From assembly GCA_002314565.1 (NCBI GenBank), contig DCGL01000106.1:26060-35234 (forward strand): 9,175 nt of DNA. The letters run 5' to 3'. Each line of letters starts with the position of its first letter. Position 1 is the first letter of the stretch. Of this stretch, positions 1 to 6,625 are shown piece by piece. The stretch is from Clostridiales bacterium UBA1779 (GTDB lineage Bacteria > Bacillota > Clostridia > Oscillospirales > CAG-272). Both the position numbers and the translations under genes were made by a program. The notes beneath the pieces were generated by a model. The model searched no databases, had not been told where the DNA came from, and saw only the letters and a program-made list of their open reading frames with translations.

Positions 1-101
1 ATCCATCTCCGGATAATGCCGATTACACTCGTGTTTCCGCAGAAGCGGCAGGTGACGTGAAAAGAACGTCAGTTCCGGAACTTTCGAAAATTCAATTCTG
101 A
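1..101 (+). CDS. possible C-terminal tail of an upstream gene (partial)
   Basis: From base 3 the frame stays open for 32 codons and ends at a TGA at 99-101, giving a tail that finishes ...PELSKIQF. I do not recognise it. It does not resemble the C-termini of ribosomal protein L32, YceD/DUF177 or acetate kinase, which are common upstream neighbours of plsX in Clostridia. An open frame this short is weak evidence, and the stretch also carries several inverted repeats that would suit non-coding leader DNA better. Codon choice is compatible with the other genes. Treat as tentative. Confidence 0.22.
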   Translation, partial: PSPDNADYTRVSAEAAGDVKRTSVPELSKIQF

Positions 102-128
102 AAACATTGCAGGACCTTCGCGTCCTGC
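37..128 (+). promoter_or_regulatory. cluster of inverted repeats upstream of plsX
   Basis: Several dyads lie in tandem: CCGC-AGAA-GCGG at 37-48, TGACGT-N7-ACGTCA at 53-71, the perfect 12-bp palindrome AGTTCCGGAACT at 71-82, TTTCGAAA at 82-89, and GCAGGAC-N6-GTCCTGC at 109-128. The last is a 7-bp perfect stem that ends 18 nt before the plsX ATG. The following bases (TGTGTCGGTTTTC) lack a proper U-tract, so it is a poor intrinsic terminator. I see no FapR-like box and no clear -10/-35 pair. It could be a protein operator array or a structured mRNA leader; the sequence does not decide. Confidence 0.35.
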
Positions 129-146
129 TGTGTCGGTTTTCAAAAA

Positions 147-1163
147 ATGAGAATAATTGTTGACTGTATGGGCGGAGACAACGCACCGCGCGAGCTTGTC
201 CGCGGAGCATACGCCGCCTCACTCGAAAACAGTGCAAGCTTCATTCTCGTCGGCGACAGCGCTGAAATTCAGCGCATCGCACGCGAGGACGGGCTGGATC
301 TGAGCCATTTCGATATCATCGACGCTTCGGAAACTGTTTTCATGGACGATGACCCGCTGACGGTAATCAAGGCAAAGAGCAATTCCAGTATGGCAGTGTC
401 TCTGCGCATGCTTGCCGCAGGAGAGGGTGACGCCGTCGTAAGCACCGGAAACACCGGGGCCTTATTCACGGGAGCCACGCTCATTGTCCGCAAAATCAAG
501 GGAATAAGAAGACCTGCAATTGCGGGTCTTTTGCCGATGGAGTGCCCCGTTTTGCTGCTTGACTCCGGCGCAAACGTAAGCGTCACAGAGGAATACCTCT
601 GCCAGTTTGCGGTTATGGGCTCCATCTATATGCAGAAAAATTTCGGAATACGCTCACCGCGCGTGGGACTTCTCAACAACGGCGCCGAATCCTGCAAGGG
701 AACCCCGCTTCAGCAGAACACGTATAAAATGCTGGCGGCCATGCCGGAAATCAACTTCGTCGGAAACGTAGAGGCAGATAAGGTGCCCTTCAACGCCTGC
801 GACGTGCTGGTATGCGACGGCTTTACCGGAAACATACTCTTAAAGTCAATGGAAGGTATGGGAAGACTCGTAAAGAAGACCTTGAAGAAGGTGTTCTACG
901 CCAACGCCGTGACAAAGCTTTCGGCTCTCGGGGTAAAGAAAAATCTCGGTGCCGAGCTTTCAAGACTCGATTCGTCCGAACTCGGAGGAGCCCCGATTCT
1001 CGGTATATCCAAGCCCGTGATAAAAGCGCACGGTTCGTCCGACGCAAAGGCTGTCAAAAATGCAGTAAAACAGGCGATTTTCTATGCCTCCTCGGGCACC
1101 ATCGTCAATATAGCAAAGGAAATCAAGGTTTATGTGCCGACAGAAGGCGGAACCGCAAACTGA
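147..1163 (+). CDS. plsX: phosphate acyltransferase PlsX
   Basis: PlsX converts acyl-ACP and orthophosphate to acyl-phosphate, the acyl donor used by PlsY in the first step of phosphatidic acid synthesis. It is a soluble, membrane-associated enzyme. The 338-residue product has the usual family length and starts with the typical N-terminus MRIIVDCMGGDNAP, which fixes the ATG at 147. Other hallmarks are the VVSTGNTGAL segment, LLLDSGAN, VGLLNNG with a downstream KG, CDVLVCDGFTGN and the late GGAPILGI loop. No Shine-Dalgarno is visible before the ATG (CGGTTTTCAAAAA), and a 7-bp hairpin lies just upstream. The rnc gene follows after 4 nt. In most Firmicutes acpP follows plsX, but it is absent here. 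Family assignment is secure. Confidence 0.97.
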   Translation: MRIIVDCMGGDNAPRELVRGAYAASLENSASFILVGDSAEIQRIAREDGLDLSHFDIIDASETVFMDDDPLTVIKAKSNSSMAVSLRMLAAGEGDAVVSTGNTGALFTGATLIVRKIKGIRRPAIAGLLPMECPVLLLDSGANVSVTEEYLCQFAVMGSIYMQKNFGIRSPRVGLLNNGAESCKGTPLQQNTYKMLAAMPEINFVGNVEADKVPFNACDVLVCDGFTGNILLKSMEGMGRLVKKTLKKVFYANAVTKLSALGVKKNLGAELSRLDSSELGGAPILGISKPVIKAHGSSDAKAVKNAVKQAIFYASSGTIVNIAKEIKVYVPTEGGTAN

Positions 1164-1167
1164 GAAA

Positions 1168-1890
1168 ATGCAGGAAAAACTTGAAATTCTTGAAAACACA
1201 ATAGGATACCGCTTTAAAAACCGCGGCTATCTCGAAGAAGCGCTGACGCACTCCTCGTTCTCAAACGAGCACGGCGGACTGCACAGGACGCCTGACAACG
1301 AGAGACTTGAATTTCTCGGCGACTCCGTCCTGTCCGTCATAGTCAGCGAATATCTGTTTGAAAATTATCCCGGCTCTGCCGAGGGTGAGCTTACGCGTAT
1401 GAGGGCGGAGCTCGTATGTGAAAAGGCGCTTGCCGCCTATTCGCGCGAGATTTCCCTCGGCTCATATCTCATACTCGGAAAGGGCGAGGAAAAGGGCGGA
1501 GCCCGCGACCGCAATTCGACACTCTGCGACGCCTTTGAGGCCGTAATTGCAGCCGTTTATCTTGACGCGGGAGCCGATTCCGCGGCGAAGAAGATTATTT
1601 CAGCCTACGTATTGCCGCTTGTTGAAAAGAGACTTGAAGAGATGCTGCCCGTCTGGTCGGGCTGTGATTACAAGACCCTGCTTCAGCAGACGATACAGAG
1701 CGATTCCAAGGGCGAAAAGCTCGAATACGTCGAGATAAGCGAAGAGGGACCCGACCACGCAAAGACCTTCACCGTCGAGGCAAGAATAGATTCCAACGTC
1801 TTCGGACGCGGTGTCGGCAGCTCAAAGAAGGCTGCAGAGCAGGAGGCCGCACGTCAGGCTCTGGTGCGCTGCGGTGTCATAAAAGACTGA
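1168..1890 (+). CDS. rnc: ribonuclease III
   Basis: RNase III is a homodimeric, Mg-dependent endonuclease that cuts double-stranded RNA in rRNA precursors and some mRNAs. The 240-residue product has the signature ERLEFLGDSVL at about 45-55, supplying E48 and D52. The second acidic pair lies in CDAFEAVIAAVYLDAG (D121, E124). A double-stranded RNA-binding domain runs from about 167 (DYKTLLQ) to the C-terminus and includes the SSKKAAEQEAA helix. I chose the ATG at 1168 because the protein then begins like other family members. An in-frame ATG at 1132 would add 12 residues and overlap plsX; it has an AAAGGA at 1115-1120, while 1168 has no good Shine-Dalgarno, so the start is not certain. Only 4 nt separate it from plsX, which suggests coupling. 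Confidence 0.96.
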   Translation: MQEKLEILENTIGYRFKNRGYLEEALTHSSFSNEHGGLHRTPDNERLEFLGDSVLSVIVSEYLFENYPGSAEGELTRMRAELVCEKALAAYSREISLGSYLILGKGEEKGGARDRNSTLCDAFEAVIAAVYLDAGADSAAKKIISAYVLPLVEKRLEEMLPVWSGCDYKTLLQQTIQSDSKGEKLEYVEISEEGPDHAKTFTVEARIDSNVFGRGVGSSKKAAEQEAARQALVRCGVIKD

Positions 1891-1910
1891 TTTTCACTGA
1901 GAGAAAAAGA

Positions 1911-2924
1911 ATGAAGCACAAAAACATACCGGTTTTCATACCTCATCTCGGGTGTCCGAACGACTGCGTTTTCTGCAATCAGAGAACCATTTCGGGACAG
2001 ATGAGCTTTTCGGAAGCGGATGTGGAAGAGCAGATTAAAAAGGCGGTTTCAACCCTGTCGCCCGGCGACGAGGCGGAAATCGCCTTTTTCGGAGGCTCCT
2101 TCACGGGAATAGACCGCGCTCTTATGCTGCGACTTCTCGCCATATCCGACCGCTTCGTTGAAGAGGGGAAGGTTATGTCGGTCAGATGCTCGACAAGACC
2201 CGATTACATAGACCCGGAAATTCTGGAAATACTGAAAAATCATCACGTCGCTACCGTTGAGCTCGGAATTCAGAGCGTTGACCCGGAAGTGCTTTCCGTC
2301 TGCCGGCGCGGACATACGGCGGAAAGCTCTTTTGCCGCCATGAAGGCTGTAAAGGACGCGGGCTTTGCGCTCATCGGTCAGATGATGGTCGGTCTTCCCG
2401 GGGCAACGTCAGACAGCGAACGCGCAACGGCGCTGGCAATCTGTGACTGCGGTGCCGACGGCTGCCGCATCTACCCGACCGTGGTGTTCCGGAAAACGGC
2501 GCTTGCCGCCATGACAGAGGCCGGCTTTTATACTCCTCTTGACACGAAAAACGCCGTAGACAGAAGCGCGGATTTGCTTGATATCTTCGACCGCCGCGGC
2601 GTTCCCGCGATAAGGGTCGGTCTCTGCTCAAGCGAAAATCTTGCCTCCGAAGAAGAGGTTATGGGCGGAGCTTCACACCCGGCAATCGGCGAGATGGCAA
2701 TGTCAGAGTTGTTTTACAGACGCCTCTCTGAAGGACTTGACCGTATGGACGTCAGAGGCAGAAAACTGCTGATTGAGGTGCCCGCGGGATCCGTTTCGAA
2801 GGCAGTCGGACAGAAAAAATACAATATATTGCGCCTGCGTGAAAAATACGCTCCGGCTGCAATAAAAGTTCTTGAAAATAATTCAATTATAGGATATAAT
2901 TATATATTATCTTTTTTAGATTGA
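1911..2924 (+). CDS. radical SAM protein, Elp3-like without acetyltransferase domain
   Basis: This 337-residue protein has the radical SAM cluster motif CxxxCxxC at C15, C19 and C22 (CPNDCVFC) and a SAM-binding GG motif in FFGGSFTGI at about 59-67. It also has the typical strand segments VELGIQSVDPEVL and QMMVGLPG. These match the Elp3/COG1243-type family, including the C-terminal part expected after the TIM barrel. Full-length Elp3 carries a GNAT acetyltransferase domain used in tRNA wobble-uridine modification; there is no room for one here. Clostridial members of this type are known near rnc and smc, but to my knowledge their substrate is undetermined. Only a weak GAGAG precedes the ATG, 20 nt after rnc. 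The last 18 codons all end in A or T and overlap a promoter-like sequence. The family is clear; the reaction is unknown. Confidence 0.9.
   Translation: MKHKNIPVFIPHLGCPNDCVFCNQRTISGQMSFSEADVEEQIKKAVSTLSPGDEAEIAFFGGSFTGIDRALMLRLLAISDRFVEEGKVMSVRCSTRPDYIDPEILEILKNHHVATVELGIQSVDPEVLSVCRRGHTAESSFAAMKAVKDAGFALIGQMMVGLPGATSDSERATALAICDCGADGCRIYPTVVFRKTALAAMTEAGFYTPLDTKNAVDRSADLLDIFDRRGVPAIRVGLCSSENLASEEEVMGGASHPAIGEMAMSELFYRRLSEGLDRMDVRGRKLLIEVPAGSVSKAVGQKKYNILRLREKYAPAAIKVLENNSIIGYNYILSFLD
2872..2900 (+). promoter_or_regulatory. sigma-A type promoter inside the radical SAM gene, reading into smc
   Basis: TTGAAA at 2872-2877 and TATAAT at 2895-2900 are separated by exactly 17 bp. The -10 is a perfect consensus and the -35 differs from TTGACA at one position. 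Transcription would begin near 2907, giving a leader of about 107 nt before the smc TTG start. The elements lie within the final codons of the upstream gene, in a local AT-rich island unlike the surrounding sequence. A 7-bp inverted repeat, AATTATA-GGA-TATAATT (2885-2901), covers the -10 and could be an operator or chance in AT-rich DNA. Promoter activity is inferred. Confidence 0.68.
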
Positions 2925-2939
2925 TAGATTAAAATATAC

Positions 2940-3013
2940 CGCCGGATACGAAGGTTTTCGTGCTCCTTCCACAGAAAAGAAGAAGTGAAACGCTGTCCGG
3001 CGCGGAGGTAAAT
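2940..3013 (+). promoter_or_regulatory. structured 5' leader and ribosome binding site of smc
   Basis: The gap between the radical SAM stop and smc can fold. C2940-A2948 pairs with T2994-G3002 (core GCCGGA with TCCGGC, plus a U-G and an A-U pair), enclosing a second stem GAAGG (2950-2954) with CCTTC (2965-2969). The outer stem closes 1 nt before the Shine-Dalgarno GGAGG at 3004-3008, which is 5 nt from the TTG start at 3014. It may affect ribosome access. It matches no riboswitch class that I recognise. Pairing was found by eye, without energy calculation. Confidence 0.42.
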
Positions 3014-6000
3014 TTGTACTTAAAGAGCATTGAGCTGCAGGGATTCAAATCCTTCCCGAACAGAACAAAACTGACTTTCGAGCAGGGCTCAACAGTCATC
3101 GTCGGACCCAACGGAAGCGGAAAGTCAAACCTTTCCGACGCAATGCGCTGGGTTCTCGGAGAAATCTCCTCAAAGGCCCTTCGAGGCAGCAAGATGGAGG
3201 ATATCATCTTCGGCGGCTCCGACAGCCGAAAGCCGATGACCTATGCCGAGGTAACCGTCAGCTTTGATAACCGCGGGGAGGGCAGACTTGACGTCCCCTA
3301 TGACGAAATCAGCGTAACGAGACGCTATCACCGCAACGGAGACAGCGAATATTTTATCAACCGCAGTGAATGCCGCCTGCGCGACATTTACGAAATGTTC
3401 TTGAACACCGGTATCGGTCGTGACGGTTATTCAATCATCGGTCAGGGCAAGATTGCCGAGCTCGTTTCAAAGAACAGCGACGACCGCCGGGAAATCTTCG
3501 AGGATGCCGCGGGAATCGCAAAATACCGCCACAGAAAGAACGAATCCGAGAGAAAGCTTGAAGCAACAACTCTCAATATGGACCGCGTCAAGGATTCCCT
3601 GACGGTTATGAGCGGACACCTGGCCTCCCTTCAGAGAGAGAGTATCAGAGCCCGCCGCTTCGTCGAGTATTCGGAAATCAAGAAGCAGGCAGACGTACGT
3701 CTGTGGCTTTATGACACTGAAAAGCTGCGCAGGGATATTGCCGCATCCGAGTCAAGCGGCGGAAAAACCGACCGCGAGCTTGCGGATATTCAGGAAGAGA
3801 CGCAGACCCTTGAGCATCAGCAGACGAGACTTGAAGAGCTGAGCTCCGAGAGCCGCCGCAACGCGTCCGAGCTTATGGACCGCATCAAAGAGATGACCGG
3901 CCGCAACTACGCTCTCGATTCCGAAATCAAGGTCGCAAGAACCAAAATCGAAAACTTCGAAAATTCAATAAAGAACGCGGAAGCCGATGCAAAGTCCTTC
4001 AGGGCTCAGGCAGACGGTGAAAAGCAGAATTCGGCGGCAAAGCTTGCCGAAGCGGACAGACTTTGTGCCGAGGTCGAAAGACTGAAAAAAGAAGAGGCAG
4101 ACCTGCGTGCAGCCGCCGAAAAGGCAGGGGCAAAGGCAGAAAGCCTCGAGGATGCAATTGCAGCGGCCTTCGACGAGATTTCAGCCTGCCGTGCCGAAAT
4201 ATCCGACGCCGAGGCGAGACTTGAACTGCTCGGACGTTCGGACAGCGAAAACGGCGGCCGTGACGAGGCGGCGCGTGCCGAACTCGACGAAAGAGAAAAG
4301 ACGGCGCGCGAGCACGAAGATGAGTACCGCAGATGCGAAGAATCAATCGAGAAATTCGAAAAGAAGATACTCGTACTGAAGGCAACTCTTGAGTCCCGCC
4401 GTTCACGCGAAGCTCAGATGCTTGCAGACCAGCAGAACAGAAGCCGCGAGCTTTCCGCCCTTACCGTCAGAGCCGATACCCTTCGCGGACAGATTGAAGC
4501 TCTGCGCCGTATGGAAGAGCACTTCGAAGGCTACAACAACAGCGTAAAGCACGTAATGAACGAAATCTCAGCCGGAAGACTTCAGTCCCCCGGAAAGATA
4601 TACGGTCCCGTATCATCCCTGATTCACGTCGAATCAAAATACGTCACCGCAGTCGAAATCGCTCTCGGCGCCGCCATTCAGAACATAGTCGTTCAGAATG
4701 AAGAAACCGCAAGAGCGGCAATCAACTGCCTGCGCAGGGACAACGCCGGCCGCGCAACCTTCTTCCCGCTGACCTCGGTAAAGCCCGTTTCCCCGACGAA
4801 GGAAATAAAGGACGCACAGAATTTCAGCGGCTACGTTGCCGTTGCCTCGGAGCTTGCCGTATGCAAGCCGGAATTTGCCCCCGTCATCTCGTCCATGCTC
4901 GGACGCACCGTCGTTTTTGACAATCTCGAAAACGCAACGGTGATGGCAAAGGCCTGCGCATACAACATCCGTATCGTAACCCTTGACGGACAGCAGATCA
5001 ACAGCAACGGTTCTTTCACCGGAGGCTCCGTCAGAACCGGAAGCGGCATTCTCACACGCGCCGACGAAATCAAGCGCATGGAAGAGGAGCTCGTTGCTTC
5101 GGGACGCAAATCCGAAAAGCTTGAAGAAGAGATAAAGAAAGCACAGCAAGAGCTTGAAAAGCTCGGACGCGAAATAGAAACCGACGACGGAGAAAAGCAG
5201 TTCTGCGAAAAGTACAGCGCCGTCGAAAAGGCAAAGCTCGAAAAGCAGAAGGAAACCCTCGAACAGGACAGACAGCTGCTTGAAAAATTCCGCTCCGACC
5301 TCGAGGAATCCGAGGACGAGAAAGAGAAGAGAGCAGCCGAAATCGAAGCTCTTGAAATCCGCCGCAAGGAGCTTTCCGAAAAGGTTTCGGAACTCGAAGC
5401 GTACAGAATCGACGCCGATGCAAACCGCGGCGATGCGCTTAATGACAGGGATTCAAAAATCAACTCTGCAAACGGCGACGCCATAAAGATAAGCGGCTTT
5501 GAGAGAGACATCGAAAACTGCCGCGCACTCTCGGATATGGCACTCGAAAAGAGCGCACAGCTGCTGCAGACAGCCGCGGAAAAGGATGCAAGAGTCAGCA
5601 TCCTGAAAGAAGATATCGGGGATCTGAAGGCAGGACTTGAAGAGAGCATCAAGGCTCTGTCCGGCGGCAACGTTGAGCTTGAAAAATTCAACGAAAGCCG
5701 CACGAAGTCCGAAAATCAGGCACTTGAATACGAGCAGAAGCTCGTGAATCTGCGCCGGACGCTTTCAGACCGTCAGAGCAGACTCAATCAGCTGATGCAG
5801 GAAAAGCTCGGAAGCGAAACTCAGCTTGCAGGGCTGCGCTCACAGCTTGACGCCATGTCATCAAAGTTCTGGGAAGAGCACGAGATGACGAGAGACGAAG
5901 CTCTTGCCTGCAATTACCCGGCTCTCACGCCGGAGGAAAGACCCTCGGTTCTTGAGACGCAGACAGAATACAGAAACAAGATAAGAAATATCGGAAGCTG

Positions 6001-6625
6001 CGACCCCGCATCTATTGAAGAATACGAAAAACTCAAGGTTGAGTACGATTCGAAGCAGGAACAGCTTGCCGACCTCGAAAAATCCAAGGAAGAAATCGAA
6101 AAGGCAATAAGGACGCTCGAAGAACAGATGAAGCAGGCCTTCGTCACCGCCTTCGATGCAATCAACGAGAACTTCAAGAAGACCTTTACCGAGCTCTTCG
6201 GAGGAGGAAGCGCAGAACTGATACTGACCGACCCCGAAAACGTGCTTGAGTCGGGCATTGAAATCAAGGCGGCACCTCCCGGAAAGATAGTAAAGTCAAT
6301 TCTTCAGCTGTCCGGCGGAGAGCAGTCGTTCACTGCCATTGCGCTCCTGTTCTCAATACTGCAGGTTAATCCGACGCCCTTCTGCATCCTCGACGAAATC
6401 GAGGCCGCACTTGACGAAGTCAACGTCGAAAGATTTGCCCAGTACATCAGACGTTATTCGGACGATACCCAGTTCATTCTGATCACTCACCGCCGCGGAA
6501 CGATGAACGCCGCCGACAGACTTTACGGAGTCACGATGCCGGAATCCGGTATTTCCCGCGTGCTTGAGGTCAACGTAAACGAAATAGCCGAAAAGAAAGG
6601 AGAGCTGTGGAATGAGCTTTCTTGA
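3014..6625 (+). CDS. smc: chromosome segregation protein SMC
   Basis: SMC is the ATPase core of the bacterial condensin complex with ScpA and ScpB, compacting DNA and helping sister origins separate. The 1203-residue product has the full family layout. The N-terminal head has Walker A GPNGSGKS at 31-38 and the Q-loop at Q144. Coiled coil follows to about 505, then the hinge (about 505-680), then returning coiled coil to about 1040. The C-terminal head has signature LSGGEQ from L1099, Walker B with D1127 and catalytic E1128, and H-loop H1159. I chose the TTG at 3014 because GGAGG lies 5 nt upstream and the protein then starts YLKSIELQGFKSF like relatives. An in-frame GTG at 2960 would add 18 unconserved residues. 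The hinge reads NSNGSFTGGS (N663-S672), with Asn where an extra Gly is common. The gene overlaps ftsY by 14 nt. Confidence 0.97.
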   Translation: MYLKSIELQGFKSFPNRTKLTFEQGSTVIVGPNGSGKSNLSDAMRWVLGEISSKALRGSKMEDIIFGGSDSRKPMTYAEVTVSFDNRGEGRLDVPYDEISVTRRYHRNGDSEYFINRSECRLRDIYEMFLNTGIGRDGYSIIGQGKIAELVSKNSDDRREIFEDAAGIAKYRHRKNESERKLEATTLNMDRVKDSLTVMSGHLASLQRESIRARRFVEYSEIKKQADVRLWLYDTEKLRRDIAASESSGGKTDRELADIQEETQTLEHQQTRLEELSSESRRNASELMDRIKEMTGRNYALDSEIKVARTKIENFENSIKNAEADAKSFRAQADGEKQNSAAKLAEADRLCAEVERLKKEEADLRAAAEKAGAKAESLEDAIAAAFDEISACRAEISDAEARLELLGRSDSENGGRDEAARAELDEREKTAREHEDEYRRCEESIEKFEKKILVLKATLESRRSREAQMLADQQNRSRELSALTVRADTLRGQIEALRRMEEHFEGYNNSVKHVMNEISAGRLQSPGKIYGPVSSLIHVESKYVTAVEIALGAAIQNIVVQNEETARAAINCLRRDNAGRATFFPLTSVKPVSPTKEIKDAQNFSGYVAVASELAVCKPEFAPVISSMLGRTVVFDNLENATVMAKACAYNIRIVTLDGQQINSNGSFTGGSVRTGSGILTRADEIKRMEEELVASGRKSEKLEEEIKKAQQELEKLGREIETDDGEKQFCEKYSAVEKAKLEKQKETLEQDRQLLEKFRSDLEESEDEKEKRAAEIEALEIRRKELSEKVSELEAYRIDADANRGDALNDRDSKINSANGDAIKISGFERDIENCRALSDMALEKSAQLLQTAAEKDARVSILKEDIGDLKAGLEESIKALSGGNVELEKFNESRTKSENQALEYEQKLVNLRRTLSDRQSRLNQLMQEKLGSETQLAGLRSQLDAMSSKFWEEHEMTRDEALACNYPALTPEERPSVLETQTEYRNKIRNIGSCDPASIEEYEKLKVEYDSKQEQLADLEKSKEEIEKAIRTLEEQMKQAFVTAFDAINENFKKTFTELFGGGSAELILTDPENVLESGIEIKAAPPGKIVKSILQLSGGEQSFTAIALLFSILQVNPTPFCILDEIEAALDEVNVERFAQYIRRYSDDTQFILITHRRGTMNAADRLYGVTMPESGISRVLEVNVNEIAEKKGELWNELS

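Noticed and set aside
1..68. Minus-strand CxxC-like reading (TCRFCGNTS) suggesting a zinc-ribbon gene
   Set aside because: An in-frame stop lies four codons before the conserved-looking segment and no start codon lies between that stop and the cysteines, so it cannot be a gene start. The window ends before any further context.
109..140. Intrinsic terminator before plsX formed by the GCAGGAC hairpin
   Set aside because: The stem is sound, but the next bases are TGTGTCGG and only four T residues follow, 8 nt away, so the U-tract requirement is not met.
2885..2917. Possible intrinsic terminator after the radical SAM gene (AT hairpin followed by T6 at 2912-2917)
   Set aside because: The stem is only A-T pairs with a 3-nt loop and lies 10 nt from the T-run, so it would be a very weak terminator. 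The promoter reading explains the stretch better.
2960..3013. GTG start giving SMC an 18-residue N-terminal extension
   Set aside because: The extension has no family similarity, whereas the TTG at 3014 has GGAGG 5 nt upstream and yields the normal SMC N-terminus.
4831..5703. Long minus-strand open frame of 290 codons opposite smc, rich in serine
   Set aside because: It lies antisense to the SMC hinge and C-terminal coiled-coil coding region. Its Ser/Phe-rich composition is what the complement of Glu/Lys/Ala-rich coiled-coil codons gives. No domain is recognisable.
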